Position numbers and translations under genes: made by a program. 64,000 nucleotides of DNA from Apostichopus japonicus. Lineage: Eukaryota; Echinodermata; Holothuroidea; Aspidochirotida; Stichopodidae. Within the stretch, counting starts at the first letter, position 1. Every line of letters starts with the position of its first letter. The stretch is from NCBI RefSeq assembly GCF_037975245.1, contig NC_092568.1, forward strand, positions 30,437,001-30,501,000, in the 5' to 3' direction. Positions 47,701 to 60,090 of the stretch are shown here, one piece after another. Below the pieces are notes generated by a model. That model did no database searches. It worked only from the letters and a program-made list of their open reading frames with translations, and had not been told where the DNA came from.

Positions 47701-50700
47701 TTTTTTTTTATCTGTATAGTGTTTGTAGAATGTCCCAAGCATGTTTTAAGTTGTCCATAAATTATTTTTAATCCCAGGGAAATGCTGCAAGTCCATAATT
47801 AATTTTAAATTACCGATTAATTCCCCCATCTCACTTTCTTCCACGGCTCCCCACTCCATGTAGGCTACTTCGTAAAGTATTGTATCGTTATGCCGTCATC
47901 GAAGAATCGTTCAAAATTGTGTGCCCGCAATAGCGAAATCCCAATTTTGCTAAATAGCGTCCTCTATTTTTGCTTATACATCATCGGTTTACAAAGAAGT
48001 TCGCTTTCTTTAGCCTCAAATCGTACAGATTATAATTAACTAAATTTAAATATTGAAGGTTTGGTAACGGTTATCACTTTTTATATACGTAGCGTTTAAA
48101 TTTTGGGTTGAAGGTTTCTTTCTAAAGTTCCCTTCAAATTACATAAAATGCCAGTTGTATGTAACCACATACTTTGCAATGTTGTATTAAAGTATATACA
48201 CGATTGTAATATCCAATAGAACTGACACAACATCTATCTCATACGTGATAAAGCATCACCCCACCGTTTGCCACCGCGCCCGCCTTGCACATTTATCTCA
48301 GACAAGTACATCAATACCCAGTTATATTTCTAATTTATTTATCTAGTTCTTTGGTCACGTGGAAGAGGCTGAGATGGCTATTGAGGCAATGAAGCAACTA
48401 AATATACCCATAGCCTGCACCATGAAGATAGGCCCCGCTGGAGACCTTTCCTTGCCTCACAAGTCACCACAGGAATGCGCCGTTAGAATGGCAAAGGCAG
48501 GTATGAACATAACACGATATGTATTTTCTGAAACTTTAATAATCTTCACTGATTGATCGAGGAATATTTTCTACAGCAGTGGCCCGAAACCTGAAGGGCC
48601 ACTACCCATGATGTTCCATGAGTACTGAGCCACGACCCAACACACCCAAGCACCTCAGAATTGATACATGAACGCCTGACTTGGAGTATGGGACTACCCG
48701 ATTGGCCGATATAATCCATTAAATTGCATACAGTTCCACCATACATAATTCCATTATATAACACATTGGTATGGACCAGGATTTCTCAATTAAAATTTGA
48801 TGAGGGCTACAGGGAACCAAAATCTCGCTATACCTTCATATCCATTGCAAGGTGCAGGGTAAGGTGGTAGATAGCACAAGCCTACAGCATTAAGGGCCCG
48901 CCGCATACGTTATACCTGATAACTGCAAGATCTATTTTCTTGTGTGGGATTCAATGTTTAGCTGTCCGGATCTATGGCACCCTTTGCAACCTCATAATCG
49001 ATTTTGTCTTGAAAGGAGCATAGACACTTTATGAACTTTCAGTTGACCATAGTGAATGATTAGAAGCAGCTATTTTACCTGGCATTAAACTATTTCTATT
49101 TTAGGATGGACAATGAATTGTCCCAGCTTTCTCAATAAAGTCCTCGTTTTATATACATAGGTTCTTAAACTTTTTCCACCCATGGACCCCCTATATCCAT
49201 CCCGCTGGACCCCCTTTACGGACTCCCAGACATAGGAAGTATCTCCAGTTACCTCAGTCCCACCATGGTTGTAGCTGAGTTCAGGAACTTTTCGGTTTTC
49301 CTTGTCCAAGTGGCTGAACACTCGGGCATTTTTCACAGCGGTTTTTTGGCAGTAAAATGTTGACCGTCCAGTTAAGCTTTAAACCAACCTAATTTGTTCC
49401 ATGACATTTTTTCATGGGCCCACTAGAGGTCTGTGGACCCGAGCTTGAGAAAGATGGTTTCATCGATCGATTAGTTCTCTACATGAAGCTCAAATTCCAA
49501 GTACTGCCCAACATTCCCGACACGCTTGAGAGAATATTTAAAAAAAATAGATAGGACATGCATTGATTGGCAACATCACTACCAAAACCCCCCAAAACAA
49601 CAACATAATAATAACGAATATTGTCTACCCTTTCTCTCCACGAGGGGCCGACATAATTGGGATCAATTGTAGCTTCGGCCCTTTCGTTGCCTTGGAAACC
49701 ATTGAGATGATGAAGGAGGCCTTAGATGCAGAGGGTTTGTCACCTTATCTTATGGCTCAACCTGCAGGATGGTATACGTCAGAGGTGCGCAATGACGTCA
49801 TGGGATACGTATCACTACCTGAAATGCCTTTCGGTACGTAAACATTATTCAAGTTCGAAGCATCACGATTAATATTGCTTCCTCTATAGTATATGATATA
49901 TCTCTGGATACTTTTGCAACTGGAAACGAATGTATCTAGCTGAATACGAGGTTTCGATGACACCCCAATATTTTACTGATATAACATTATATATGAGGCA
50001 ATGTGGAATTAATGCATGGCTGTAGAAAAGATTAAACTTTAAATCTACGGCAAAATAAACTTAACATATACAAATACAACAACGGGATACGGTGGCTGAA
50101 ATTTCACTCATTCCTAAATAATAATTCTGGAAATTTTCTCAGAATGTACGAATTTTTCAGATTTGTTGGTATTTTGTGAATGCATCATGCAACAGGAGAG
50201 TGGATGCTGTCATTGAAACTAATCTACTGTGATCTACTCCAGCGAAGAACGTAGGGTTTGGACATATCAACATTATGTAGAGTTAGGAACAGGATATTCA
50301 AATGGCATGCACTTTCAACTAACACCGTGGAATATTTTTCTTTTATATGTAAGTGTTACATTATATGCCACCATAGTACCCCTTTAAAGATATGCTCTAT
50401 TGGCCCCAGTTATAGCACGCTGTAGCTAGGAAAGTTTTGTGATTACGTAATCGACCTGCCACGGTCGTAAAATGACTTCGGGCTCTACAATTAGCCTGCA
50501 TAGCTTCTTAACACCACGAGGCTCTTTGTGTAAACACTGTGTGGAAATGTGTTCATTTCTACTGTCTAGTTAATCATACAGCGTTCACACAAAGACCCTC
50601 ATACAAGAAAAAATATTTGGCAGGCGTTGCAGACTAATTGGTAAAGAGAGGTAATTTTTACGACCAAGGCAGGTCGATTACGTAATCTCAAGAAACTTTT

Positions 50701-53700
50701 CCATAATAGCGTGCATGCTACGGTTGGGGTCTATACAGCATACCTTAATTTGTTTAGCTCTAGCAACTTGTTTAGTCAATGCACCATTTTGAATTGTATA
50801 TAAAGTGTATCATTTCAATATATATCTGTATGTAGCCATGGAAACAAGAACGATTTCAAGAATGGATGCTGGAAGGTTCGCAAGGGAAGCCTACAAACTC
50901 GGTGTTCGATATATCGGTGGTTGTTGCGGTTGCGAGCCATATCATATAAGAGCCATGGCGGAGGAGGTACGCATTTTACAGTTAGATGGTTGTGTAAAAT
51001 TTGATTGATGGGTATATTATCGACAGTCAAACATCACCGTCTCATATCTGTCAAATATTAAATTGAGATGTCGGAAAGTTTTATATCCACATATCGACTC
51101 CAATATAGCTGTATGTTGTGGTAGGATACATTTATGCAACCTATGCCTATCGCTCAAACCTCAATACAGACCTAGAATATGAGCATGTTCGTGTATCTCG
51201 ACATTTATCTCATACTGTTCCCTATACATTTTCGAATGATTTAAAGTATGTAAACATACTCAAATAATTTTGAATATTCTCAAAACTCAAATTATGGCAT
51301 GTTCAAAAAATTGTCAGTCTGTGTCGTCGAAGGGGTAACATATGGAACGCCAAAAGGACCACAGTGACATGTACTACTACTAATTTGACATGTACTACTA
51401 CTAATTCGAAGTGTACTACTACTAATTTGAAGTGTAATACATGTAAAATGTCGCGTACTACTACTAATTCGAAGTGTACTACATCTAAAATGTCGCGTAC
51501 TACTACTAATTCGAAGTGTACTACATCTAAAAAGTTACGTACTACTACTAAATTGGAGAGATGGCGCTATTCACAATCTTTCCGATACCATGTCATCGAG
51601 TTGCGCATCTGCATTAAAATAATGATGAAGAAAACATTCTTCAATACTCTGTTGATTCAAATGTCTATTTTACAGTTTATACCTTTAAGGTCTGTGGCAA
51701 ATATAGAAAATAGCATATAGTTAGGCACAGCTGGGGAATCAAAAGCATTCTTGACATTTCAATGACGGGGAAATTGCTGCTTGTGAATAATAGTGTGTAT
51801 AACAATTTTAAGAGTTAAAAACTGGTGTATTTGATATATATATATATATGTAAAAAACTCGATGGACATGTCAAAAACATAGAAAACGGCGCCCAAACGC
51901 AAAATGCTGCTTTACATTCAGAAAAGACCGGTGAGGTGCTACTGTTAATGAGCTAAAGTTAGGCTTCCTAGACTTTTTCTATATGCTAGGCCAGGCTGCG
52001 GCTAGGATATAGTGTCTAATTTAAATGATATTCCAAAACTGCTACTTGTTTAAATTATATACAGGTCTAGTACCGTATGCATTTTAGGTGTTCTACAAAT
52101 GGCCTGAATATAGGCCTACTAAAGTACTAGGTCATGGATTAATTCCGAGCATAACTTAAGAGCCCAAATATACGTTACCGTTTAAATTTAGATTTTGGCA
52201 CAGTAATGTGTGTATATGCAGAGCTTAGTATGCGTAGGATTAGGAGTATATATGTACGTGTCAGTCTTCCTGAATGTTCCCCTTCTCCTTGCCTACATTA
52301 CTAATACTATAAACACCATTGTCTGTGACCATTGGGAATCACAAAAATAAAATCCAGTGGTGGCAAAGTAACAAGTTTTCGAAGCCCCAGCAGGTGGAAC
52401 CATCGATCCCCAAGAGTGTGCTTAATGTAGCTTCAGTTTTTAACTCTTAAAATTGTTATACACATTATTATTCACAAGCAGCAATTTCTCCGTCATTGAA
52501 ATGTCAAGAATGCTTTTGATTCCCCAGCTGTGCCAAACTATATGCTATTTTCTATATTTGCCACAGACCTTAAAGGTATAAACTGTAAAATAGACATTTG
52601 AATCAACAGAGTATTAAAGAATATGTTTTCTTCATCATTATTTTAATGCAGATGCGCAACTCGATGACATGGTATCGGAAAGATTGTGAATAGCGCCATC
52701 TCTCCAATTTAGTAGTAGTACGTAACTTTTTAGATGTAGTACACTTCGAATTAGTAGTAGTACGCGACATTTTAGATGTAGTACACTTCGAATTAGTAGT
52801 AGTACGCGACATTTTACATGTATTACACTTCAAATTAGTAGTATAGTACACTTCGAATTAGTAGTAGTACATGTCAAATTAGTAGTAGTACATGTCACTG
52901 TGGTCCTTTTGGCGTTCCATAGCTGTGTACATTCCACACCGGCGTCAATGAAAACATCATGATATGTTTATGTATTGTATGTTGATGCTGTATATTTCAG
53001 CTGGCCGAAGAAAGAGGTCGCCCTTCAACAATAATATACGACAGAATGGGCCAGAGTCCATCAACATTGAAGGAAAGGTAACTGCGGCTTCACTATGTAT
53101 GGTGACATTTTTGTTCTGAAGTTTAGAAAATATTTGACTAGAACTGATGCAAACCCTATCTTGAACCCCCTACCTCCCACCCCTACCTCCACCTACCTCC
53201 ACCCCTCTGTCGCTTTCTGTGTTGCATCTTATGTATCTGTGGTGTGTGTGGAGGGGGGGGGGGGACAAGAATGCCACCTGTACTGACTTTTCCTTTGGTA
53301 TACGGAGTGTTAAAGGACGTGAGTCACGTGACATAATATATGTATACCAGGTTTCCTGACGTGAGTGCTCCAGCACTGTGTTTTGTATATGTAACTCATG
53401 GAAAAAATATATTTGCAGTAATTGAGTGCATACAGTATGTACGGAAAGATATTAAAGGACGTGAGTCACTTGATCTGTATACATCTGTACACCGGGTTTA
53501 TTGACGTGAGTGCTCCAGTACTGGGTTTTGTATGTATATACTCATGGATACATATATTTTCAGTAATTTAGTGTATACAGTATGTATAGAAAGATACTAT
53601 ATTTGCAGTAATTTAGTGTGGTGCATTATAGACAAAGAAGGACGGGTGGAGTGATGTCCGTCCGAAAATTGCCATTTAAAGTTTTCTTTTATCTTTCGTT

Positions 53701-53803
53701 CTCTCTCATCTCAAGGTGTACCCGTGAATACTGGGAGAACGTAATACCAGCAGCTGGCCGGACTAACGTTAAAATTCTCGCTGACTTGGACGATCGTAGA
53801 TAG
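44745..53803 (+). CDS. BHMT: Betaine-homocysteine S-methyltransferase
   Basis: Nine coding exons: 44745-44747, 45598-45745, 46594-46703, 47500-47691, 48347-48500, 49645-49833, 50836-50966, 53001-53077 and 53716-53803. All phases agree, giving 1092 bp and 363 residues. The enzyme moves a methyl group from betaine to homocysteine, giving dimethylglycine and methionine, in a zinc-dependent TIM barrel. Visible signatures are GDGG with Asp21 (human Asp26), the [14 protein letters not shown] loop with Tyr72, Glu151 before FFGHVEEAE, Cys211 in IGINCSFGP and Cys295-Cys296 in [17 protein letters not shown]. The three cysteines equal the human zinc ligands 217, 299 and 300. Coding exon 1 holds only the ATG and is followed at once by GTGAGT, which is unusual but fits the phase-0 exon 2 ([12 protein letters not shown]). 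The protein is about 40 residues shorter than human BHMT at the C-terminus, where the human enzyme has its dimer-hook extension. AATAAA occurs at 54,120. Confidence 0.95.
44760..45062 (-). repeat. Full-length tRNA-derived SINE in BHMT intron 1
   Basis: On the minus strand the head starts near 45,060 with GCTGTGGCCGAGTGG (A box of Ser/Leu type), with GGGTTCGGTACC as B box near 44,976. A body and the tail TCGCTTAAGCGTCGTAAAAA follow. Related tails occur at 7.0 and 55.7 kb. The element begins about 12 bp past the donor of coding exon 1. Confidence 0.75.
49157..49458. mobile_element. Degraded hAT-like element in BHMT intron 5
   Basis: Left end AGGTTCTTAAACTTTTTCCA with CATGGACCCC, and right end CTGTGGACCCGAGCTTGAGA, are inverted relatives of the common 'GGTTCTTAAACT' hAT termini. 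I found no clean target duplication, so it is old or trimmed. Confidence 0.45.
50385..50740. mobile_element. MITE with inverted repeats of about 85 bp in BHMT intron 6
   Basis: The left arm (TATGCTCTATTGGCCCCAG through GATTACGTAATCGACCTGCC and CGGTCGTAAAA) is mirrored by the right arm (TTTTACGACCAAGGCAGGTC through CTACGGTTGGGGTCTATACA). The central 190 bp is unique. The two TA-containing ends could mark a TA target, but the duplication is not decisive. Confidence 0.7.
51341..52921. mobile_element. Foldback element, 1.58 kb with arms of about 485 bp, in BHMT intron 7
   Basis: The left arm 51341-51824 and right arm 52434-52921 are nearly perfect reverse complements. The ends read TATGGAACGCCAAAAGGACC and its complement, and the shared outer TA may be a TA target duplication. 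Inside each arm lie 20-22-bp subrepeats of the type TACTACTACTAATTCGAAGTG. The arms differ by a few indels only. The unique centre (51,825-52,433) holds a fragment related to the TTAA element at 20.2 kb and no transposase. The YYY/TTT-rich frames across the arms are artefacts. Confidence 0.85.
53310..53625. repeat. Tandem repeat with 142-bp period in BHMT intron 8
   Basis: TTAAAGGACGTGAGTCACGT at 53,310 recurs at 53,452 as TTAAAGGACGTGAGTCACTT. Each is followed by TGACGTGAGTGCTCCAG and ATACAGTATGTA, and a third partial unit runs to about 53,625, just before the last exon. Confidence 0.75.
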
Positions 53804-55724
53804 CTCATAATTATTTAGCAAATGAAAAAAAACACTAGACTTATAATTAGGGATGTACGCACACCAAGTGATTGCTTCATTGAAATACATACTAAATTCG
53901 ACGTTTTACAAGCCCGTCCATCATAGAGAGTATATCGCATTAGAAAGGTTTTAACTTGTATGTCCTATAGACATTAAAATGATACCGATAAAGGATTGTA
54001 CTGTAAATTTTCATACCATAAATAGTAATTTTTTCAGCTAGAAGAGTACAAGGTTAAGAAAAATACTTTACGAGCTTTTACAAATACTTTCGTGCGTTAA
54101 TGTTACCATTTCACCAACGAATAAATAAGAAACGCCAGTCGAAGTTTGTATATCTTTAATTTGTATTCCTATTTGATTCTTTTTAGAAATTTATTTGTAA
54201 TTAAACTGGAAGAAACCAAAACGAAAAATTAACATACAAGTAAGCACCATATTAACATATTGGAATTGCTTACTTTTAAGAACCAAGGTCTTGATGCGAA
54301 TAGTTACGAATACAGTCCGCAACATTCATGGTTTACATAGTCTTGTTCAAGACCCTGGCATTCTGCTGTTACTTTGCTTGTCACAATCAAAATTGAGTGC
54401 GCCCTCACCTTTCTTTCCAAAATCTGTCAAAACCGTTATCTTACCTTGATGTGAAATTATATGGCTACAAAGTTGTTAAGTTTCTATCAGCTAGAAAGGC
54501 TTCTATAGGCACCCATCTAACGACAAAGTCATCATAGAAGCAGAATTACAACTTTTATATAGAATTTTGAGGGTTTTGGGGATTAAATAATGAAAACTTA
54601 AAATGGGGAGAGTAACACACAGACAACTCGGCAGATTTGGCAAATATAGGGAATTATTGTAATGGGCATGCGCACTACAATATTGGCATTACTTGCCATG
54701 TGAACGTTACTTACATGACTGGAAGTTGAAACTTAAAAGTTTCGTATAGTCTTTGTTCATTTGCAGTTTCAGAAGCTTACTGCGTAGGCAACTTATTCTC
54801 TTTTAATTCTCATGTTCTGAGCCTTTCACGGCAGAGCCGTATATAGAGACTCTATATACGGCTCTGTTTCACGGCGCTCACAAGCGCCCCCACTTTGTAG
54901 GTACCTACATGACTATACCCCGTGTTGTCCTCCCAAACAATAACACCATGAACAACCGAAAAGTTCTTCATTATACTGGAAGCACTCCACGCGTTCTACA
55001 ATACTGCGTATTTGCAGGCAAATACAGTTTATTTTATTTGTTTTGTTTTTCACAACATTAATACAACAAATGTAGCAAATACAGAGAGTTATGGAATGTG
55101 AAAGGAAGTGTATCAGGAAACCCTTGTGGGCTTATCAAGTGATACACTCCCTGGACATAGAGTACACAAATAACTTACATAAAGAATTAAGAAAAGAACT
55201 AAGAAAAAGAGAAGAAATGAAGAAAAAGAAAAGAAAGAAAAAGTTCTGGTTTAGGCCTAGACTCTGCTTAGTCTGCTCAGCGACGCGAATCAGCCTCCCT
55301 ATACAAAAATAGGAAAATGCTACGGCTGTTATAATTTCCTCCCCTTTTGTGACGTACGCTTGGCGTTATCACTGGAACGAATCGCTCATTGCGTGATGAA
55401 TAGTGAGGATCGACACAGCGCATTTGGCAAAGAAACATAGGCCGACATACCTTAACAAAGGCTAGTAAGCCTAGTATAGGCCTTATTGCAAAATTACTCA
55501 ACAGATGAAAACACGACAGGACATGGGGTGAATTTACTAATTGGCAGTACCTTGCTCAGCTGCATGCCCAATCTCCTATATGCATTAAAACTCTAACAGT
55601 TCCAGGGCTGGCCTCCACGGTCAGGAATCAATGAAATCAACAATATTTCATAAGCTAATAAACTTGAAAACCGGAACGGCGATAGAGAACCTCAAATTAC
55701 GAAAAATGATCCCGGCCTGGTCAT

Positions 55725-55885
55725 AGTAAGGTGGTTTTTCAATTAAATATTCCAAATTGAGTTAAAACTGTTGAATAGGAAGCCACCCGAGGTGTAAGTT
55801 GTAATCCATAAGCCATTGCGGGTTTCTCCCACATTTGTGGTCGCTTAAGCGTCGTAAACATAAATGCTGATTATTATTATATAAA
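55725..55885 (+). repeat. SINE body and tail copy
   Basis: The run from GTAAGGTGG through GTAATCCATAAGCCATTGCG to GTCGCTTAAGCGTCGTAAAC matches the 3' two thirds of the 44.76-kb SINE, without the tRNA head. Confidence 0.7.
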
Positions 55886-56404
55886 GTTCTCCTTACATTC
55901 ATCATTTATTCGATCAGATATGTACTGATCATTTTCTTCGCCTAAACGATGAAGATGGCGCCTTCCTTCTATTCAGAATAGAGACCCTATAATAGTAATT
56001 CAGAACACATTTATCAGTCAAGGAACAACCTGCCACTTTAACCGTTGTTGCACGGACGTTATATATAGGCTTCGACAACAACATGTACATCATGGAACTG
56101 TAATGCTACATTCATTGTTTAATTATTAAGGTAACTTTTTTAGGTCTACTAAGTGTATGGGGGTATCGCCATATACTTCCATGAAATATCACATCGAGTC
56201 ATATTCAAAATTGTTTTAAAAAGAGTCAATTTTCACGCTGAAAAAAAAATGCAATCGGCGTTTGAAATGAACACTCGCAGTAATTCATCCCAAGGGTCCA
56301 AGATTTGTATTTAACAATGAAGGAACTGCTATAATGGTATATGTTGTTTATAAGTAGGTGATTTTTTTTAAAGACGTTATTGCTACCTGTTTTGTTTCCG
56401 GTAG

Positions 56405-56594
56405 CTAGATCTGAATGGCGATGGGCAGGTGGAAGAAGGTGAGGGTTATAAATTTCATTTACGAAAACAGAAAGTGGCTTCAGGCACCGCGGTTTTGATG
56501 GTAATTTACTATGGACTTCTGTATAACTTAACTCTTACTTCATACATTCTGCCTAAAGAAACGTATACAGTTGCACGGATTGTATAATATACAC
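56405..56594 (+). other. Possible orphan exon with an EF-hand-like loop
   Basis: After a good acceptor (TGTTTTGTTTCCGGTAG) the frame reads LDLNGDGQVEEGEGYKF, a match to the D-x-N-x-D-G-x-V calcium loop. It stays open through a hydrophobic stretch (SGTAVLMVIYYGLLYNL) to a TAA near 56,587. A GTGAGG donor at 56,439 would instead make a 34-nt exon. No partner exons were found, so chance is quite possible. Confidence 0.25.
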
Positions 56595-57149
56595 ATTTGT
56601 TTCCACTCACGTGAATAATGCAAGTCATATATATATATAGTAATTGTCTCCCTGTCTTTCCTATGATTACATCAAAACTTATCATAGGACACATAGAATG
56701 AGATTGCTAAAATATGTTTGATTAATTAAATATTTTTCTTCTATTAGTTCTATGATAAAAATGATTAAAATCGATCAAAGCGGGTTATAAAGAACGATAA
56801 TTATGTACAATGAATACGCAAAATTTCATAGAAAACTGGATGCAGAGAATTCAAAGTGCAAAAAATCACGCTGGCACGCCTGGGTCTGTGTGATGCAACC
56901 ATTAGTGTGGTGCTACATAGTTCAAAAGATATGTTTATAGATTCCTCGTGATAGCTACATGGACAATGACTAAGCAATTTTCAGCTGTGCGCTAATCAAA
57001 TATTGTTCTATATTGCTCTACCGGTTTGTTAACGTGTTTTGTATAACACAGACATGTATACCTCCGTCAAATTTTAAATGTAGCATATTTCTGTGATCCA
57101 CAACATGTTAAATGTTGATTTCATTTATTGTCATGGCCTGTATTATGCT

Positions 57150-57390
57150 TAAGTCGAATCCAATTCTACTTAAGAAGAACTCAGTTTTAATTAGTAGAAT
57201 TCTATTTCACTCAAGTATAAGAGACCATATATTTTACTTAGGAAATGTAATTTCACTTAAGTAGTATTCAATAAGTTTATGTGAATGTATGTTCTACTTA
57301 AGTGGAATACAATTCTACTTAAGTGAAATTGCATTCCACTTGAGTAAAACATAACATTTGTATTCTACGTAAGTGGAATTCTATATTACT
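57150..57390. repeat. Cluster of ACTTAAGT palindromes (second locus)
   Basis: About ten variants of ATTYCACTTAAGTRGAAT occur in 240 bp, for example TCTACTTAAGTGGAATA, TCTACTTAAGTGAAATT and TTCACTTAAGTAGTATT. Most are near-perfect palindromes centred on CTTAAG. Confidence 0.75.
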
Positions 57391-58945
57391 TGGCTTCCCT
57401 CCCCCTTTGAGCAAGTTAGTTGATATTAAGGGAATTTAGACGCAAACATATATCTTATTTAGTATCTCATGTATGCGCAATTTTTTATTTTGTTGTTGTT
57501 GTGAAAATAATTGAACGATTAAAAGTGACGCGCCTCTTCTAGTCTCCTCCCTTATATTCGTCACTCCATCTGTGCTGTATAAAAAAAAAAAACGTTTTCC
57601 ATAAGGAATAGCGTGTCGGGAACATCATAAGAACATAATATCATTCTCACCAACAATGGTACGATGTTTTTAATCACATTTCATCTAAGTTACGTTATGT
57701 TGTTTAAAGTTTGTGTTTCGCTGTGGGCATGACGATTATTGAATCTGACCTATGACCCTGAATGGGCTTATCTTATTATGTTCATATGATGTCCTTTTCC
57801 TAGTGTCCTGGTTGACCATGAAGATACAACCGCTGCGTATATAGGAAGCAATAAAAATAATTAATTTAACCTTTCTATTTGAAATTATTATTTTTTACGA
57901 CAAACTTTAAACAGTAACTATTGAAAATGATGATGTATTTCATCAAAATTTTGAATCTTCACGTCAAAATTGTAATAACGCAAAAGATCCAGCTGAATGA
58001 TCAAGCACCGTCATGAAGTGCATCCGTAGTTGAAATATACCGGTAGGTAGCAGAAAATATATAGTTCTCCCAAAATTGGGAGAGGAGGGAGGGGAGGGAG
58101 GGGAGGGGGAGTGGAGGGAGGGAGTCTGGCGCTTTCGCTTTTTCATAGGTCTATGAGCTGAAATTCTTGAATCTATATCTAAATATGTTACCTCTTAAGT
58201 TTTATCTGACCGTCCTTTACTGACTTTGTTTGTTGTTATTTTCTGTAGATAATCTACCCCCTTCCTCCACCCCTATTGCATGGATGTGAGCAGTGAGAAG
58301 TTTGTCAGTGATTCAGTAATGTTATACATCATCTACATCCTTCAATTTTGTGTGTGTGTGTGGGGGGGGGGGGAGGAGGCGGCGAGATTGGCCCGCTTCC
58401 CATTTCCCTTTCACCTCGTACTAATTAGTAACTACACATATGATAGTCTGTGTTTCGCGCGGTTTAAACAAGTGTGACAGCTTCAGAGGCGTATCCAGGA
58501 TTTTCTAACCCGGGGGGCGCGAATTACTATCTAAGCGGAGCGCCACCATCGGTTGGCGCGCAGCGTACAAGAAATTTTCTGGTTTTGATACCACCCAGAT
58601 CACCGGAAATGGCACATCTCGGGCTTGAAAATGACCAACCAGATGTACACTTTTTGCCTGAGAACCAAGTTTTTCCCAATAGTTTTTTTTCCATCCATAA
58701 CCTTTTTGAAGTTTGTCACCAGTCACACATCATGTTCGACCTCATCGCATGTCCTGTGGATCATTGCTTTTGTAGGTGATTCTACGTCACGGCCCACAAT
58801 ATCCGAAAGCCCCACTTTTCAAGGTTTTAAGCCCACTATTTGTTCAGAATTTGAAAATTTACGTTTCTCGTGATTAAACTCAATTCAAAAAATACCCATA
58901 ATGTTGCACAAAATTTCATCTATGGACAACCAATATAGAAAAACC

Positions 58946-59603
58946 CAAGGGCGGCGGAAGCACTTTTAATCTGGGAGGGGGGGGGGGGCACCGACATCAA
59001 AGGGCACTTTGCAGATATTCGATTGGACTGATGCAGCTTTATATTTAGTGCCCTTTATAAATCTTATTGTATTTATCTTATTTAGGTATACACATCATCC
59101 CATCAACGCCCCCCCCCTCAAGTAAAATATGCATACTAGCACTGCAATATCCAATGTGCAAATTAGGAAACATGGAACAAGTTTTCTTTTGAGACAAAAT
59201 GAGGTGAAATCATGCTAGTTGCTAATGTAGGAATCTTCAGAATTAGAATTTATTTCTTGTTAATAGCTTACGATTTTTTTTTCCATTCGAAATAGCTTTG
59301 AGTTTGACCCACAGAAATTCATTAGAAAGTCAGCGGCGTAGCCAGGATTTGCAAAGTTGTATGCACGACTATCTGAGCGGAGCGCCACCATCAGTTGGCG
59401 CGGAGCGTGCAAGAAATTTTGGGGTTTTACAAACCCCTCAGATGGCCGGAAACGGCCCTTCCCGAGTGTTCATTCTGGTTCCCTGACCTCTTGCTAACTT
59501 GAGACACCTAAATTTTTATGTAGAAAAAGGGCACATTTTTAACCTGAGGAAAAGTGGGGGGGGGGGCACGTGCCCCCTGTGCCCCCCGGTTCCGCCGCCC
59601 TTG
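58946..59603. mobile_element. Non-autonomous hAT-type element (658 bp), exact 8-bp target duplication
   Basis: It begins CAAGGGCGGCGGAA and ends TTCCGCCGCCCTTG, and both flanks carry GAAAAACC (58938-58945 and 59604-59611). A second repeat, the 'GCGGCGTAGCCAGG' family copy at about 59,331, sits inside it, so the element has itself been a target or is composite. No transposase frame is present. Confidence 0.85.
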
Positions 59604-59811
59604 GAAAAACCTCCTTGAACCCCTAACAGACCGGTCAATATTGCACGAGTAGAGGGACGTGTGATGAAGAATGTGGGTCAGAAATTTTCAAAAATTCAGA
59701 CACAGTTAATTTCTTGGTGTACAAATATTTAAACCTCTTATAACGGCTATTATAAAACTTGGTTGAAGGAAATGAAAATATAGCAGATATTTTCGAAACC
59801 GAACAATACAC

Positions 59812-60090
59812 ACATAGGCGTAGGAGGCGAGGGGTGGGGGCTGCAGCCCCTAATTCGCCATTACTAATGTAAAAGAGAGTTTTAACATAATTGGACTTCC
59901 ATGATTTTTCTCCGTCTACATAAGATATTTCGTTGTTTACATTAGCATCCCGCTGTGCCACTTTCACGGACCGTACGGTACACGATTGCATCTGATGTAA
60001 TAACAGATGCTTGCTTATATGATATTGACATTAACATGTTGGACGCGCTCTTCGCGCGAAAATTTTTGGTTATTTTTTTCGGGCAAGTCG
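59812..60090. mobile_element. One-ended copy of the 10.94-kb hAT family
   Basis: It starts with CATAGGCGTAGGAGGCG and shares TGATGTAATAAC.GATGC, TATATGATAT and AATTTTTGGTTAT.TTTTTCGGGCAAGTCG with 10,942-11,305. The right terminus is missing and the middle differs. Confidence 0.65.

Larger units (their letters stand above)
53804..58480. other. Region downstream of BHMT, mostly non-coding
   Basis: It holds the BHMT 3' end (AATAAA at 54,120), a SINE tail copy at 55.7 kb, a possible orphan exon at 56,405, and the ACTTAAGT array at 57,150-57,390. The Lys-rich open frame at 55,091 has no family resemblance that I recognise. Confidence 0.45.

Noticed and set aside
51364-51720. Thr/Cys-rich open frame, and its mirror at 52,603-52,851
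   Set aside because: It is the translation of TACTACTACTAAT subrepeats in the foldback arms.
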